Origin: Leptolyngbya sp. PCC 6406 | Lineage (GTDB): Bacteria > Cyanobacteriota > Cyanobacteriia > Phormidesmidales > Phormidesmidaceae | Direction of reading: 5' to 3' | DNA length: 45,651 nt | Assembly (NCBI RefSeq): GCF_000332095.2 | Contig: NZ_KI913949.1 | Span: forward strand, 1,040,540 to 1,086,190 | Shown here: piece after piece, positions 1-8,033 of the stretch | How the letters are laid out: each line of letters starts with the position of its first letter | How positions within the stretch are numbered: position 1 is the stretch's first letter | Notes under the pieces: generated by a model | What the model saw: the letters and a program-made list of their open reading frames with translations, nothing else | Database searches by the model: none | What the model was told of the DNA's origin: nothing | Translations under genes and position numbers: made by a program

Positions 1-204
1 CTGCATCTGCGCCTCATCCAGTTCCCTCGGTCGCCCAGGACTGGTCTTGGGGGCAAGCTCACCCGTTTCCCGATACTGCTTCAGCAGTTTCACGATAAAA
101 CTTAGAGTCACTCGAAATCGCTGGGCTAACTGGCGCTGCGAAATGCGCTCGTTCTCATAGGTCTCAATAATCTTCTGTCGCAAATCGGTGCTGTAGGCCT
201 TCAT
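1..204 (-). CDS. IS630 family transposase, N-terminal 68 residues (partial)
   Basis: Read from the minus strand, ATG at 204-202 opens a frame of 68 codons that runs off the window. The product starts MKAYSTDLRQKIIETYE and contains a helix-turn-helix (ISQRQLAQRFRVTLSFIVKLLKQY, residues about 22-45) followed by a GRP-containing linker. This is the DNA-binding N-terminus typical of IS630/Tc1-mariner transposases. The DDE catalytic domain would lie left of base 1. The start codon overlaps the last bases of the interrupted host frame, whose stop is at 201-203. Confidence 0.85.
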   Translation of the reverse strand, partial: MKAYSTDLRQKIIETYENERISQRQLAQRFRVTLSFIVKLLKQYRETGELAPKTSPGRPRELDEAQMQ

Positions 205-261
205 CGGCTCCTCGCGCTTTTTCTACCCGCTATTCGTACCACATCTTTGTGAAATCCGCTA
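1..261 (-). mobile_element. IS630-type insertion sequence, left part cut by window edge
   Basis: Seen: the N-terminal end of a transposase gene, its short leader and a terminal sequence that stops at a TA dinucleotide (260-263) inside a host gene. On the minus strand the host reading frame runs up to GGC-TA and then continues into TAGCGGATTTCACAAAG, which I read as the IS end. IS630/Tc1 elements insert at TA and duplicate it. The other end lies outside the window. Its terminal bases differ from those of the IS630-type element at the right edge, so these are two different elements. Confidence 0.75.
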
Positions 262-2312
262 TAGCCACCAAAAATTAGCTGATCCCTAACATCTCTATTC
301 TCTGCAATCTTTCCGGCTTCCCTCCAGTCTTCAACTCGACAAAAATGCTCAAATGCCTCCAAGTAGCCGCGCACGGTTTCCAGGTTGGGAGCATCCGGGG
401 CGGGTTGGTACTCCGTGAGCCAGAGGTGGGCGGCTTGGCGTTCGGCGGCTTCCCAGATGGGTGGGGCAGCTTTGAGCAGGGCGTAGGCGACGGCGCGGAT
501 GAGGTTGTGTTGGCGGACTAAGAGGGGAGTGGGTGGATGGGTGGATGGGTTTGGGGGTAAGGCGTATTCGACGAGGTGGCGATCTTGGAGGGTGTCGAAG
601 GCGGCTTGGGGGTCGCCATCGGGCAGCATGGCGTGCCAAAACTCGATGGGCACAGGGCGGCGGAAGACCGCACTGGCGCAGAGCATTTGGCGGGCGGGTT
701 CGGGGAGGCGTTGGAGGGTTTGCTCCACCCGCTGACGGACGCGGCGACGGAAGAGGCGGCTGCGATCGAGCTTGGTGGCGGTGGCAGGCGTGGTGGGGGT
801 GAATTCGGCCTCGTAGTGGTGCCAGTATTGGCGGATGTTGCCCAGAAAGGGGCGCTGGCGGACTTCCTCAGCAATCACCTGCAACACCAGGGGATGCCCG
901 TCGTAGAAGGCTCCAATGCGTTGAAGGATTTCCCAGTCGGTATCGGTGGGGGTTAAGCCTAGGTTTTGGAATAGGGTGCGCTGTTCGTCGGGGGTCCAGC
1001 CCTGGAGGGGTTCGCAGTGCCAGAACTGGGGATAGCGGGAGGCGACGGCATCCAGGTCTCCGGGGATGTATTGGCTGGTGAGGAGCAGTTGGCTGGGGCA
1101 GTCGGTACCCGCCAGGATTTTTTGCAGCAGATCCAGCCAGAGGGGGTCGCAAAACTCACTCCAGCCCTCCTGCTCATTGCCCCGCAGCAATCGCTCCAGG
1201 GAGTCAATTTGCAAGCGGCAGGGCTGGTGGTGCAGCCGTTGGAGAATGTGCTCCACCAGGTTGGCGGGATCTTGCTGATCCGCCAGGGTGGGTTCTTCCC
1301 CCAGTTCCCGCAACAGGGCCGCGCCACTGTTGGCAAAGTCGGGGGCGAGGCTGAGAGTTTCATATAGTCTAAAGCAATAGTAGGGCAGGGCGTTGCCCTC
1401 ATCCCCTAGCCCCTTCTCCCCAGGGAGAAGGGGAACCGGATTGTAGTCCCTCGCTCCTTGGGAGAGGGATATCGGGAGAGGGGCATCCATCAGATTAGCC
1501 ACCACCCGTTCCGCCAGGGCCGTTTTGCCGATGCCCGTCATGCCTGCGATCGCCAAAATCCGGCAACTGCCCTGGAGACAAGCGGTGAGGGTTGCCGTTT
1601 CAGCGGTGCGTCCGACGAAGGTGGCGGGATTATAGGTGGAAAATTGGGGCGGCGGCACCGCAGACCGAGGCTGGGATACCGCCGGGGATTGCAGCGGCAG
1701 CGTCAACCAGAGGGAGTCCTTGGGGTGGGCCGCCTGGTTTTGGGCTTGAAGATCGGGAAAGTGGCTGAATACGGTCGAAACCGGAATCAGGAGTCCGCCC
1801 AAGTCCGTTGAGCGGCTGCGGGTGACACTCACCACCCCGCACACCAGCCCCGTTTCCCAGTTGAGGGCCGGGGAACCGCTGTGCCCCGGTCGCACCTGCC
1901 CCGCCTGGGCCTTAATCAGGGTCACCCCTTGCTCCTGCACCTCGCCCTCACACTGAATCGTCACCGATCCCCCATCGGGGAAGTCATCGGGATAGCCATA
2001 GACATACAACCGATCAAAGGGGTTGAAGGTTTCGCTCAGCAACACCGAGGGCGTTTGTTCGCCCTCGGTGGGTGCAATCTGCAATAGGGCCAGATCAACG
2101 GGCGGCGGCAAACTCTGCTCTACCCTGGCCGTCGCCCACGCTTGCCCCCGCCACCAGACCGGAATCACCTCGTACCCTGCCACCACATGGGCACAGGTGA
2201 GAATGTGATTGGGCGTGACCAAAAAGCCCGTGCCCCAATTGCTGGAATTAGCCGGGACAAGCTTAACCGTGCAGTGCTGAAGCAGGCGATCGCGGGATGA
2301 CGGCATCGGCAA
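201..2312 (-). pseudogene. Trypsin-like protease/NB-ARC NTPase, truncated by IS630 insertion
   Basis: The 703-residue product has two parts. Residues 25-170 form a trypsin-like serine protease domain with the triad visible as H42 (CAHVV), D73 (PVDLALL) and S147 (GHSGSP). Residues about 230-560 form an NB-ARC/STAND NTPase with Walker A GMTGIGKT (257-264), a Walker B-like LQIDSLERLL, an LLLTSQ sensor strand and a GHPLVL motif. The helical or TPR sensor region expected after the winged helix is missing: from GGY (near base 262) the frame runs about 20 codons into IS630 sequence and stops. The family is known as a signal-activated protease in predicted bacterial conflict systems. The Trypco1-like gene ends 10 bp upstream, so the two were probably co-transcribed. 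Residues about 277-309, right after Walker A, are encoded by a dispersed repeat. The truncated product may still be made, but without the sensor part it is probably inactive or unregulated. Confidence 0.85.
1386..1484. repeat. Dispersed cyanobacterial repeat inside the NB-ARC coding frame
   Basis: This stretch consists of nested inverted repeats (agggcgttgccct; ccccttctccccagggagaagggg; ccctcgctccttgggagaggg). It resembles a repeat that I know as frequent between cyanobacterial genes (the GGGAGAAGGGGAACCGG type). Here it is read in frame and gives about 33 residues rich in Pro, Gly and Leu between Walker A and the next NB-ARC strand. A related core (ccggtcccctctccccgtgggagaggg) occurs near 9510 and 28190. 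Confidence 0.6.
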
Positions 2313-2322
2313 GTAGGGGGCG

Positions 2323-2658
2323 CTAAGGGGCGGGCTTGTCTGATTTTGGCTTGTTTTCCCACTCCAGGGTAATTTCTAAATTGGCGGTGCCCGTACCCCG
2401 GACAATGGCGGCGACTAAACTGCCTTGCTCAATGCCGATCGCTAAACCATATTTCACCGTGGCTTTGGTGGGCTTCGCCGCCTGAATCGGGGCCGCGATG
2501 ACCTGGGAAATTTTTGCGATCGCTCTACCCACCGAGTCAAAAGGCAAGGTTCCGGCCCGCACCTGCTCCCGTCCGGTTTCCGTGACTTCAACCTGAGCGA
2601 TCAGGCCATCCCCCAAGTCCACCGAGATCAATTCAGTCCGCCTATCTAAATCTGACAT
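2323..2658 (-). CDS. Trypco1-like (CU044_2847 family) partner protein
   Basis: A 111-residue protein in which a short N-terminal strand region (ISVDLGDGLIAQVEVTETG) is followed by a helix (FDSVGRAIAKISQVI) and a KYGLAIGIEQGSLVAAIVRGTGTANLEITLEW segment. This pattern is that of the trypsin-co-occurring domain 1, which accompanies trypsin-like or other effectors in NTP-dependent conflict systems. Its position 10 bp upstream of a trypsin/NB-ARC gene on the same strand fits. The molecular role of Trypco1 is unknown; a regulator or substrate of the protease is an inference. No signal peptide or membrane segment is present. Confidence 0.75.
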   Translation of the reverse strand: MSDLDRRTELISVDLGDGLIAQVEVTETGREQVRAGTLPFDSVGRAIAKISQVIAAPIQAAKPTKATVKYGLAIGIEQGSLVAAIVRGTGTANLEITLEWENKPKSDKPAP

Positions 2659-2793
2659 TTATGGTTGCTCAAACGTTATGCGGCTCAAAAGTTAGTCGCA
2701 TTTTAGCCCCATAACTTGATCGGTATTTGGAATCAACATTTGGGTTTGCCCTTAGTACTGGGCAGCATAAATATCCTTCCCGTTTTCTAACGA

Positions 2794-2834
2794 CGAGGCA
2801 GAGCCTCGGTGAGGATTCCCAGGCAGAGCCTGGG
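2794..2834. repeat. Twin palindromes of a cyanobacterial intergenic repeat
   Basis: Two short palindromes follow each other: CGAGGCAGAGCCTCG (2794-2808) and CCCAGGCAGAGCCTGGG (2818-2834). The AGGCAGAGCCT core is a frequently repeated cyanobacterial intergenic motif. It fills much of the 300-base gap between the divergently oriented Trypco1-like and pentapeptide-repeat genes; the rest (2659-2790, 2835-2960) shows nothing I can name. Confidence 0.6.
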
Positions 2835-2968
2835 AACCAGGAAAGAAGTTTCGTAGGGTGCATATCCCATCGATGCTGGGGATAGGACTGAATAAACCAT
2901 AGCCTAGTTGACATTGCTTCTCATAAAGCAGAGGATAAGTCCAGATACAGCTATCGGATTTGAAAGCT

Positions 2969-3466
2969 ATGGGGCAGTTCTTGAGTCTAATTTGCCGGGG
3001 CACTGGAGCTGCCATCATTCTGACCTTAATGACACTGGTTAAACTCCCCTCATCCTCAGCCGAGATCCGAGAGATCAACGGCTGTGTCATTGAACCGGGC
3101 ACAGACTGTACCCATGTAGAGACAGGTCTCAAGTACAAAGACCTGAATGGTGTTGACCTCAGCGGCGCTAATCTTTCCGGCATCACCCTCCACGGATCCT
3201 CACTACGGGGGGCCAATCTCAGGGGAGCCAATCTGCGAGGCACGGAATTTGATATGGCCGTGCTCACGGATGCGGACTTGTCGGAGGCTGACTTGACCGA
3301 TGCCTACCTCAGTCTGTCCATAGTGACGAACATTAACTTACAGGGCGCTATTCTCACCAACGTGGATCTGCGTTATGCCCAGGGGATTGACTCCGCCAAT
3401 CTGGAAGGCGCTCAATTTTGCCACACCACTCTGCCGGGGGGGATTGTCCGCAACGATCATTGTTGA
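2969..3466 (+). CDS. Secreted or membrane-anchored pentapeptide-repeat protein
   Basis: About 165 residues starting at ATG 2969 (a TTG nine bases earlier is in frame but less likely). A hydrophobic N-terminal segment (AAIILTLMTLVKL) ending in a small-residue stretch (SSSAEI) looks like a signal peptide or anchor. The body carries A(D/N)LXX pentapeptide repeats (GVDLSGANLSG, GANLRGANLRG, DADLSEADLTDA, SANLEGAQF), which fold as a right-handed quadrilateral beta helix. There are four Cys residues in the mature part (two early, one in AQFC, one terminal), so disulphides outside the cytoplasm are possible. Such proteins are very common in cyanobacteria and their role is mostly unknown. Confidence 0.7.
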   Translation: MGQFLSLICRGTGAAIILTLMTLVKLPSSSAEIREINGCVIEPGTDCTHVETGLKYKDLNGVDLSGANLSGITLHGSSLRGANLRGANLRGTEFDMAVLTDADLSEADLTDAYLSLSIVTNINLQGAILTNVDLRYAQGIDSANLEGAQFCHTTLPGGIVRNDHC

Positions 3467-3584
3467 AGCCATTGTTGAGGCAGAACCAGAAGGACGGTTG
3501 TTAATGGGCAATTGCCTGGGACACAGACTGGGGTAGGATGCTGAGAATACTGGCGGGTGTCACGCCTGATTGACCCGAGCCATA

Positions 3585-3636
3585 CCAAGTCCAGAAGTGG
3601 AGTTTTCCACCGGGGAAACTCCACTTCTGGACTTGG
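3585..3636. repeat. Long perfect inverted repeat upstream of murF
   Basis: The 21-bp left arm (3585-3605, starting CCAAGTCCAGAAGTGG) is exactly complementary to the right arm (3616-3636) across a 10-base loop; G-C and G-U pairs can extend the stem by three more steps. It ends 34 bp before the murF ATG. No T-run follows, so an intrinsic terminator is unlikely. It could be a small palindromic repeat or a leader hairpin in the murF transcript. Confidence 0.8.
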
Positions 3637-3670
3637 GCAAGGTTTATATATCCTGCTTCTTTCTCTGACC

Positions 3671-5035
3671 ATGGCCTTTCAAGCATCACTTAGGGATATT
3701 GCGATCGCGCTCCAAGGCAAGTTCCCGCCCTCCGTCGATATCCGGCAAGACATTGCCGTTACCGGCGTCTCCACCGATACCCGCCAGATTCAACCCGGCG
3801 ATCTATTCTTTGCCCTCCAGGGAGACAGCTTTGATGGCCACCAGTTTGTGGCCGCCGCCCTAGCAGCGGGAGCCGTGGCCGCCGTGGTGCAGCGGCCCGT
3901 GGTCGGAACCGAATCCTGCCTCCTGGTACCCGATACCCTCGCCGCCTACCAACGCCTTGCCCAATGGTGGCGACAGCGCCTCGCCATCCCCATCGTCGCC
4001 ATTACCGGCTCCGTAGGCAAAACCACTACCAAGGAATTGATCGCCGCCGCCCTCTCAACCCAGGGCAACGTGCTCAAAACCCGCGCCAACTACAACAACG
4101 AGATTGGCGTCCCCAAAACCCTGCTAGAGCTGAGCCCAGACCACGACTTTGGCGTGGTGGAAATGGGGATGCGGGGACCAGGGGAAATCGCCCTACTGAC
4201 CCAAATCGCCCAACCCACCGTGGCGGTGATCACCAACGTCGGCACCGCCCACATTGGTCGCCTGGGGTCAGAACAGGCGATCGCCGATGCTAAATGTGAA
4301 CTTCTGGCCCAGCTCGCCCCCGAGGGCATCGCCGTCCTTAATGCTGAAAATCAGCGCCTGATGGTCACCGCAGCAGGGGTGTGGTCAGGTCGCCAGATCA
4401 GCTTTGGCCTGACCCAGGGAGATGTCCAAGGCCAAGAGGGACCAGAAAACACCCTCCTCGTGGATGGGCTGACCATTCCCCTGCCCCTGCCCGGTCGCCA
4501 CAATGCCTTGAACTACCTAGCCGCGATCGCAGTCATGCGCGCCCTAGATCTGGATTGGACCCAGCTCCAAACCAGAATAGAGGTGACCCTACCGGCGGGT
4601 CGGGGGCGTCGCCTTACGCTCCCCGAAGACATCGTGATCCTAGACGAAACCTACAATGCCGGGGTGGAATCCATGCAGGCCGCCCTCCACCTCTTGGCGG
4701 CAACCCCTGGCCAGCGGCGCATCGCCGTCCTAGGCACGATGAAAGAATTAGGCACCCATTCCCTAGCCCTGCACCGCCAAGTAGGAGCAACGGTACAGCA
4801 GCTAGGCATTGATCAGCTCCTGATCCTGGCGGATCCGGCAGAGGCAGAGACCCTAGCCGCCGGGGCCGATCCAGTCCCATCCCTGGCCTTCCCCGATGCC
4901 GACAGCCTCACTGCTCACCTACGCACCCTAATGCAGCCAGGAGATCGCCTCCTTTTCAAAGCCTCCCGCGCCGTAGCCCTAGATCAAGTCGTGGCCACCC
5001 TCCTAAAAGGGCTACCGTCTCTACATAACTCCTAA
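3671..5035 (+). CDS. murF: UDP-N-acetylmuramoyl-tripeptide--D-alanyl-D-alanine ligase
   Basis: Adds D-Ala-D-Ala to UDP-MurNAc-tripeptide, the last cytoplasmic peptide step of peptidoglycan precursor synthesis. From ATG 3671 (MAFQASLRDIAIALQG) the protein has 454 residues, normal for MurF; the same frame is open further upstream through the long hairpin but that part does not look coding. Visible are the N-terminal Mur ligase domain (VSTDTRQIQPGDLFFALQG), the ATP-binding loop GSVGKTTT (about 113-120), the central-domain NNEIGVPKTLL and VVEMGMRGPGEI motifs, and a C-terminal domain with LDETYNAGVESMQAAL. It appears to be a single-gene unit. Confidence 0.95.
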   Translation: MAFQASLRDIAIALQGKFPPSVDIRQDIAVTGVSTDTRQIQPGDLFFALQGDSFDGHQFVAAALAAGAVAAVVQRPVVGTESCLLVPDTLAAYQRLAQWWRQRLAIPIVAITGSVGKTTTKELIAAALSTQGNVLKTRANYNNEIGVPKTLLELSPDHDFGVVEMGMRGPGEIALLTQIAQPTVAVITNVGTAHIGRLGSEQAIADAKCELLAQLAPEGIAVLNAENQRLMVTAAGVWSGRQISFGLTQGDVQGQEGPENTLLVDGLTIPLPLPGRHNALNYLAAIAVMRALDLDWTQLQTRIEVTLPAGRGRRLTLPEDIVILDETYNAGVESMQAALHLLAATPGQRRIAVLGTMKELGTHSLALHRQVGATVQQLGIDQLLILADPAEAETLAAGADPVPSLAFPDADSLTAHLRTLMQPGDRLLFKASRAVALDQVVATLLKGLPSLHNS

Positions 5036-5041
5036 AACCCT

Positions 5042-5180
5042 CGCAGACAGGGCTTGCCCCACCCTGCGGAATAACCACATTTCATTTTCAAAGACCGTCG
5101 TAGCCTCGGTTGAACCCTGCCTTCGCGCAGCGTCTCCGCCAAGAGAAAACCCACAGAGACGCGGGCTCAACGGTCATCCC
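5042..5180. repeat. Intergenic palindromic repeats downstream of murF
   Basis: The 289-base gap after murF contains a hairpin (cgcagacaggg...ccaccctgcg, about 5042-5070) and a stretch with CTTCGCGCAGCGTCTCCGCC followed by AGAGACGCGGGCTC. These motifs resemble dispersed cyanobacterial intergenic repeats. The hairpin after murF could also serve as its terminator although it has no strong T-run. The short open frame across 5110-5316 is made of this repeat sequence and I do not consider it a gene. Confidence 0.45.
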
Positions 5181-5324
5181 GGATCGCTATATTCCATACC
5201 GTAGGGGCGAAAGGCTTTTCGCCCTTTGCAGAATTGTGCATAATCAGCTAAACACCATAAATACCCAGACCTGCAACAGGATTAAAGTAATCCCCGGTAT
5301 CCCAGTCGGGATATAGTAGTTTTA

Positions 5325-5852
5325 ATGACGGCACAGGATTTGGCAGTGATGAACTCCGAGGAAGCCAGCTTCTACTACTTCGCCTACGGGTCCTGCATGT
5401 GTCCAGTGGACCTCAAACGATCCCTGGGGGAAAGCACCCACCACTACGTCCTTGGCCCTGCCACCCTGCCCCACTATCGTCTTGGATTTTTCTGGCGTTC
5501 AGAGCGACGCAACTGTGGCGTCCTAGACGTAGTTAAGGATCCAACCGCCTCCGTAGAAGGTGTCCTCTACCGTCTGCCCCAGCGCCTCAGCCCCCTCCTA
5601 GATGCGCGGGAGATCGGCTACAACCAAGAGAAGGTCTCCGTGTGCTGCAACGGCGTCACCTATTCCACCGTGCGGACCTACACCGTCATCGAAAAACTCT
5701 CCCAAGAAATTGCCCCCAATGACTGGTATTTCAATGTGGTGCTGCGGGGGGCCTACACCTGTGGCCTACCGGAGCAATATTGCTGGAAATTATTCCACCA
5801 CATGCACCACCTCCAACGCTCCCAGAGCTGGTCCCTACCCCAGTCTGCCTAG
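5325..5852 (+). CDS. Gamma-glutamylcyclotransferase-like protein
   Basis: A 175-residue protein. The motif YYFAYGSCMC (residues about 17-26) is the family's YGSN(M/L) loop with Cys in place of Asn, and LLDAREIGYNQEKVSV matches the region holding the catalytic Glu (LDxxE..Y..xxV). The family cleaves gamma-glutamyl amines or dipeptides to 5-oxoproline, but the substrate cannot be told here. Start at ATG 5325 is chosen for the longest frame; a second ATG at 5349 gives MNSEEASFYYFAYGS and is equally plausible. The stop codon TAG (5850-5852) coincides with the first bases of a transposon-like remnant (GCCTAGTAC). Confidence 0.75.
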   Translation: MTAQDLAVMNSEEASFYYFAYGSCMCPVDLKRSLGESTHHYVLGPATLPHYRLGFFWRSERRNCGVLDVVKDPTASVEGVLYRLPQRLSPLLDAREIGYNQEKVSVCCNGVTYSTVRTYTVIEKLSQEIAPNDWYFNVVLRGAYTCGLPEQYCWKLFHHMHHLQRSQSWSLPQSA

Positions 5853-5912
5853 TACAGAAACGCCCCTCACCGTTCGACTGAGATCACGCCTCATCCTAGT
5901 ACCGCAGGATGA
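5850..5912. repeat. Remnant of a TAGTAC-ended dispersed element
   Basis: Starts at CTAGTACAG on the stop codon of the preceding gene. It contains cccctcaccgttcgactgag, also found at about 28143-28163, and a second CTAGTACCG at about 5895. It looks like a decayed copy or nested ends of the small elements seen at 9354-9598 and 28094-28232. Confidence 0.45.
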
Positions 5913-5978
5913 TATTTTGGCCTGTCTTTTGTTCGCAAAATAAATACTCTATCCTTATCCTTACTTCATCCTTACTTC

Positions 5979-6962
5979 TTAGGCACTGCCCGGATTTCTA
6001 TGTTGAGGCCCGTGATTTTCGTATTTTTCATAGGCGGCGACAATCCGCTGCACTAGGGGGTGGCGGACCACATCCGAGGCGGTGAGCCGACAAAACGCTA
6101 CCCCCTCTACCCCCGCCAAAATTTTCTGCGCCACCGCTAGCCCCGATGGTTGGCGCGTATCCAGGTCGGTTTGGGTCGTGTCCCCCGTCACCACCATGCG
6201 GGACTGAAATCCTAACCGCGTCAGCACCATCTTCATCTGGGCCGGGGTCGTATTCTGGGCCTCGTCCATGATTACAAAGGCATTGCTGAGGGTCCGGCCC
6301 CGCATATAGGCCAGGGGGGCAATTTCAATCATGCCCCGGTCCATCAGATGGGGGATTTTCTCTGGGTCAATCAACTCATGGAGGGCATCGTAGAGGGGCC
6401 GCAGGTAGGGATTCACCTTTTGCTGAAGATCTCCCGGCAGAAAGCCTAATCTTTCCCCCGCTTCCACTGCTGGGCGGGTCAAAATCAGGCGTTCGTAGTC
6501 TCCACTCAAGAGCGCCTGAACCCCCACCATCGCCGCCAAAAAGGTCTTTCCGGTCCCCGCTGGCCCCGAACAAAAAATCAGATCATGCCGCTTGAGCGCC
6601 TGCACGTACTGGCGCTGGCGAAAGGTTTTGGCCCGAATCACCTCACCCCGGCGGGTGCGGGTTACGACTTCAGTCTGCATCGCCTGGAATTCTTCTAGGC
6701 GATCCCCTTCCAAGGCTTGACGTGCGGTCAAAATATCGGCACGGCTGAGGGGGTTTCCCTGGCTGCACAGGGGTTCCAAGAGTCCGATCAGCCGTCGGCT
6801 CAGCTCCACCGCATTCTCAGGGCCAGAAATGCGAATCTCCTGTCCCCGCAGGACCACAGTGGCCCCCGTTTGCTGGGACAGGAGATTCAGATTTTCGTTT
6901 TGGTAGCCTGAGAGTGCGATCGCACTTTCAGGACTGGGCAAGCTGACGACAATGGTCTGCAT
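5979..6962 (-). CDS. phoH: PhoH family ATPase (YbeZ-like)
   Basis: 327 residues. The N-terminus has a KH-like fold region (LNLLSQQTGATVVLRGQEIRISG). The PhoH NTPase follows with Walker A GPAGTGKT (about 133-140), LTRPAVEAGERLGFLPGDLQQK, Walker B VIMDEAQNTTP (D233, E234) and GDTTQTDL. PhoH proteins are cytoplasmic ATPases linked to RNA and ribosome metabolism together with YbeY. It is the last gene of an rpsP-khpA-phoH cluster and begins 14 bp after khpA; the KH and S16 neighbours support an RNA/ribosome role rather than a strict phosphate-starvation one. Confidence 0.92.
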   Translation of the reverse strand: MQTIVVSLPSPESAIALSGYQNENLNLLSQQTGATVVLRGQEIRISGPENAVELSRRLIGLLEPLCSQGNPLSRADILTARQALEGDRLEEFQAMQTEVVTRTRRGEVIRAKTFRQRQYVQALKRHDLIFCSGPAGTGKTFLAAMVGVQALLSGDYERLILTRPAVEAGERLGFLPGDLQQKVNPYLRPLYDALHELIDPEKIPHLMDRGMIEIAPLAYMRGRTLSNAFVIMDEAQNTTPAQMKMVLTRLGFQSRMVVTGDTTQTDLDTRQPSGLAVAQKILAGVEGVAFCRLTASDVVRHPLVQRIVAAYEKYENHGPQHRNPGSA

Positions 6963-6976
6963 ATTGCAGGTGGAGC

Positions 6977-7438
6977 CTAATCCCCTTGGGTGCGAGGTCG
7001 GGGCCGGGGTCGGGGCCGAGGACTCTCGTCACGGCTGGGAGCATCGTTGTTTTGGGGAGCGCTTTTATGGGGAGCGCTTTTATGGGGAGGACTATGGCGG
7101 GGAGCATGGTGCTCTTCGTCTGCGGGGGACATGCCATAGACATCTAGGTGAGCCACCTGCCCGGCGATCGCGGCGGTCGCCCTCAACACCGTGCGAATAG
7201 CCTGGATATTACGCCCCCCGCGACCAAAGACGCGCCCTCGATCATCCCCTTCAAAGGCGACTCGTACCCAAACCTTACTGGCGTTGGCCGCAGTTTCACA
7301 ATCGATCTTGAGGGAGTCCGTTACTTCTAAAAAGGGCTCCATCAAGAACCGCACCATCGCCGGATAGTCCGGTGGGCTGGGGGCCACAGGGTTAACCAAT
7401 GGCTCAGGACTCGGAGGATTTAAGCTGCTCGAAGACAT
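6977..7438 (-). CDS. khpA: KH-domain RNA-binding protein KhpA with long basic tail
   Basis: 153 residues. The KH domain occupies about 27-103 ([19 protein letters not shown] ... [20 protein letters not shown]) with the RNA-contacting loop GRGG at 72-75. The tail (104-153) is low complexity: [14 protein letters not shown] and then alternating Arg-Pro near the end. The tail DNA contains a 15-bp tandem repeat. The start ATG at 7438 lies 35 bp inside rpsP in another frame, implying translational coupling. Cyanobacterial homologues also carry a short Pro-rich N-terminal extension before VRFL. KhpA binds small and messenger RNAs in other bacteria. Confidence 0.88.
   Translation of the reverse strand: MSSSSLNPPSPEPLVNPVAPSPPDYPAMVRFLMEPFLEVTDSLKIDCETAANASKVWVRVAFEGDDRGRVFGRGGRNIQAIRTVLRATAAIAGQVAHLDVYGMSPADEEHHAPRHSPPHKSAPHKSAPQNNDAPSRDESPRPRPRPRPRTQGD
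7054..7089. repeat. 15-bp tandem repeat in the khpA tail
   Basis: Two exact copies of ggggagcgcttttat (7054-7068 and 7069-7083) plus a partial third (7084-7089). On the coding strand they give the repeated HKSAP block of KhpA. As 15 is a multiple of three, copy-number change would keep the frame. Confidence 0.9.
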
Positions 7439-7661
7439 TGGCCTTTGTCAGAATGTGCTGCACCGTTTTGGTGGGCTGGGCTCCCTGCTGGAGGCGGCGC
7501 ACAATAGCGGGCACCTCTAGACGGGTTTCATCAGTCCGGGGATTGTAGTATCCCAGTTCCTCTAAGGGTCGGCCATCTCGTCGAGAGGTGCTGTTGACCG
7601 CTACAATCCGGTAGCTGACCTCCCGCTTTTTACCAAAACGCTTCAAACGCAACTTAATCAT
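7404..7661 (-). CDS. rpsP: 30S ribosomal protein S16
   Basis: 85 residues, normal length for S16. The start [21 protein letters not shown] and the following [15 protein letters not shown] are the family signature. It is the first gene of the rpsP-khpA-phoH cluster, so its promoter should lie in 7662-7800. The 3' end overlaps khpA by 35 bp in a different frame. Confidence 0.97.
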   Translation of the reverse strand: MIKLRLKRFGKKREVSYRIVAVNSTSRRDGRPLEELGYYNPRTDETRLEVPAIVRRLQQGAQPTKTVQHILTKANVFEQLKSSES

Positions 7662-7863
7662 GAATGGTTGTGGACTTCGCTAAACACTGTTACGCAGGAG
7701 TGCAGGACTTAGCCAACGCCCGGAAACCCAATTCCGGAAACGCACACTCTTGACCAGTCTCTAATCTTAGCAGGCTACCCAGGTTCTCATAAAGCCCCCT
7801 GAGCAAAATCGCCAGAATTGGTCCTCTGTAGGGGCCTAAGGCGTAGAGATTAAATTAGCCTGT

Positions 7864-8002
7864 GGGATAGCCGTCCCGGCTGTCCATTGAGCCTGGGATA
7901 GCCGTCCCGGCTGCCCAGGGTCAGGCATTCTGCCTGACCCACAAGAATTGCAGATTAATAAAGGATCTAAATTCCGAGGTAGGGGCGCACGGCTGTGCGC
8001 CC
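7864..8002. repeat. Intergenic repeats between rpsP and the DUF3326 gene
   Basis: This part of the 372-base gap holds two exact copies of GGGATAGCCGTCCCGGCTG (7864-7882 and 7895-7913), the palindrome GGGTCAGGCATTCTGCCTGACCC (7918-7940) and GGGCGCACGGCTGTGCGCCC (7983-8002). All are of the kind dispersed between cyanobacterial genes. The palindromes could act as terminators for the DUF3326 transcript (minus strand). Nothing recognisable lies in 7662-7863 apart from the presumed rpsP leader. Confidence 0.7.
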
Positions 8003-8033
8003 TCAGGGATGTACGCAATCCAACTGCATGTCG

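Noticed and set aside
2752-3267. 171-codon minus-strand frame across the pentapeptide gene
   Set aside because: It overlaps a convincing gene and an intergenic repeat; the composition reflects the repeats.
3557-3670. Longer N-terminus for MurF
   Set aside because: The upstream part translates the long hairpin; the family begins at MAFQAS-like sequence near ATG 3671.
5110-5316. 68-codon plus-strand frame downstream of murF
   Set aside because: Made of dispersed repeat sequence; no start signal.
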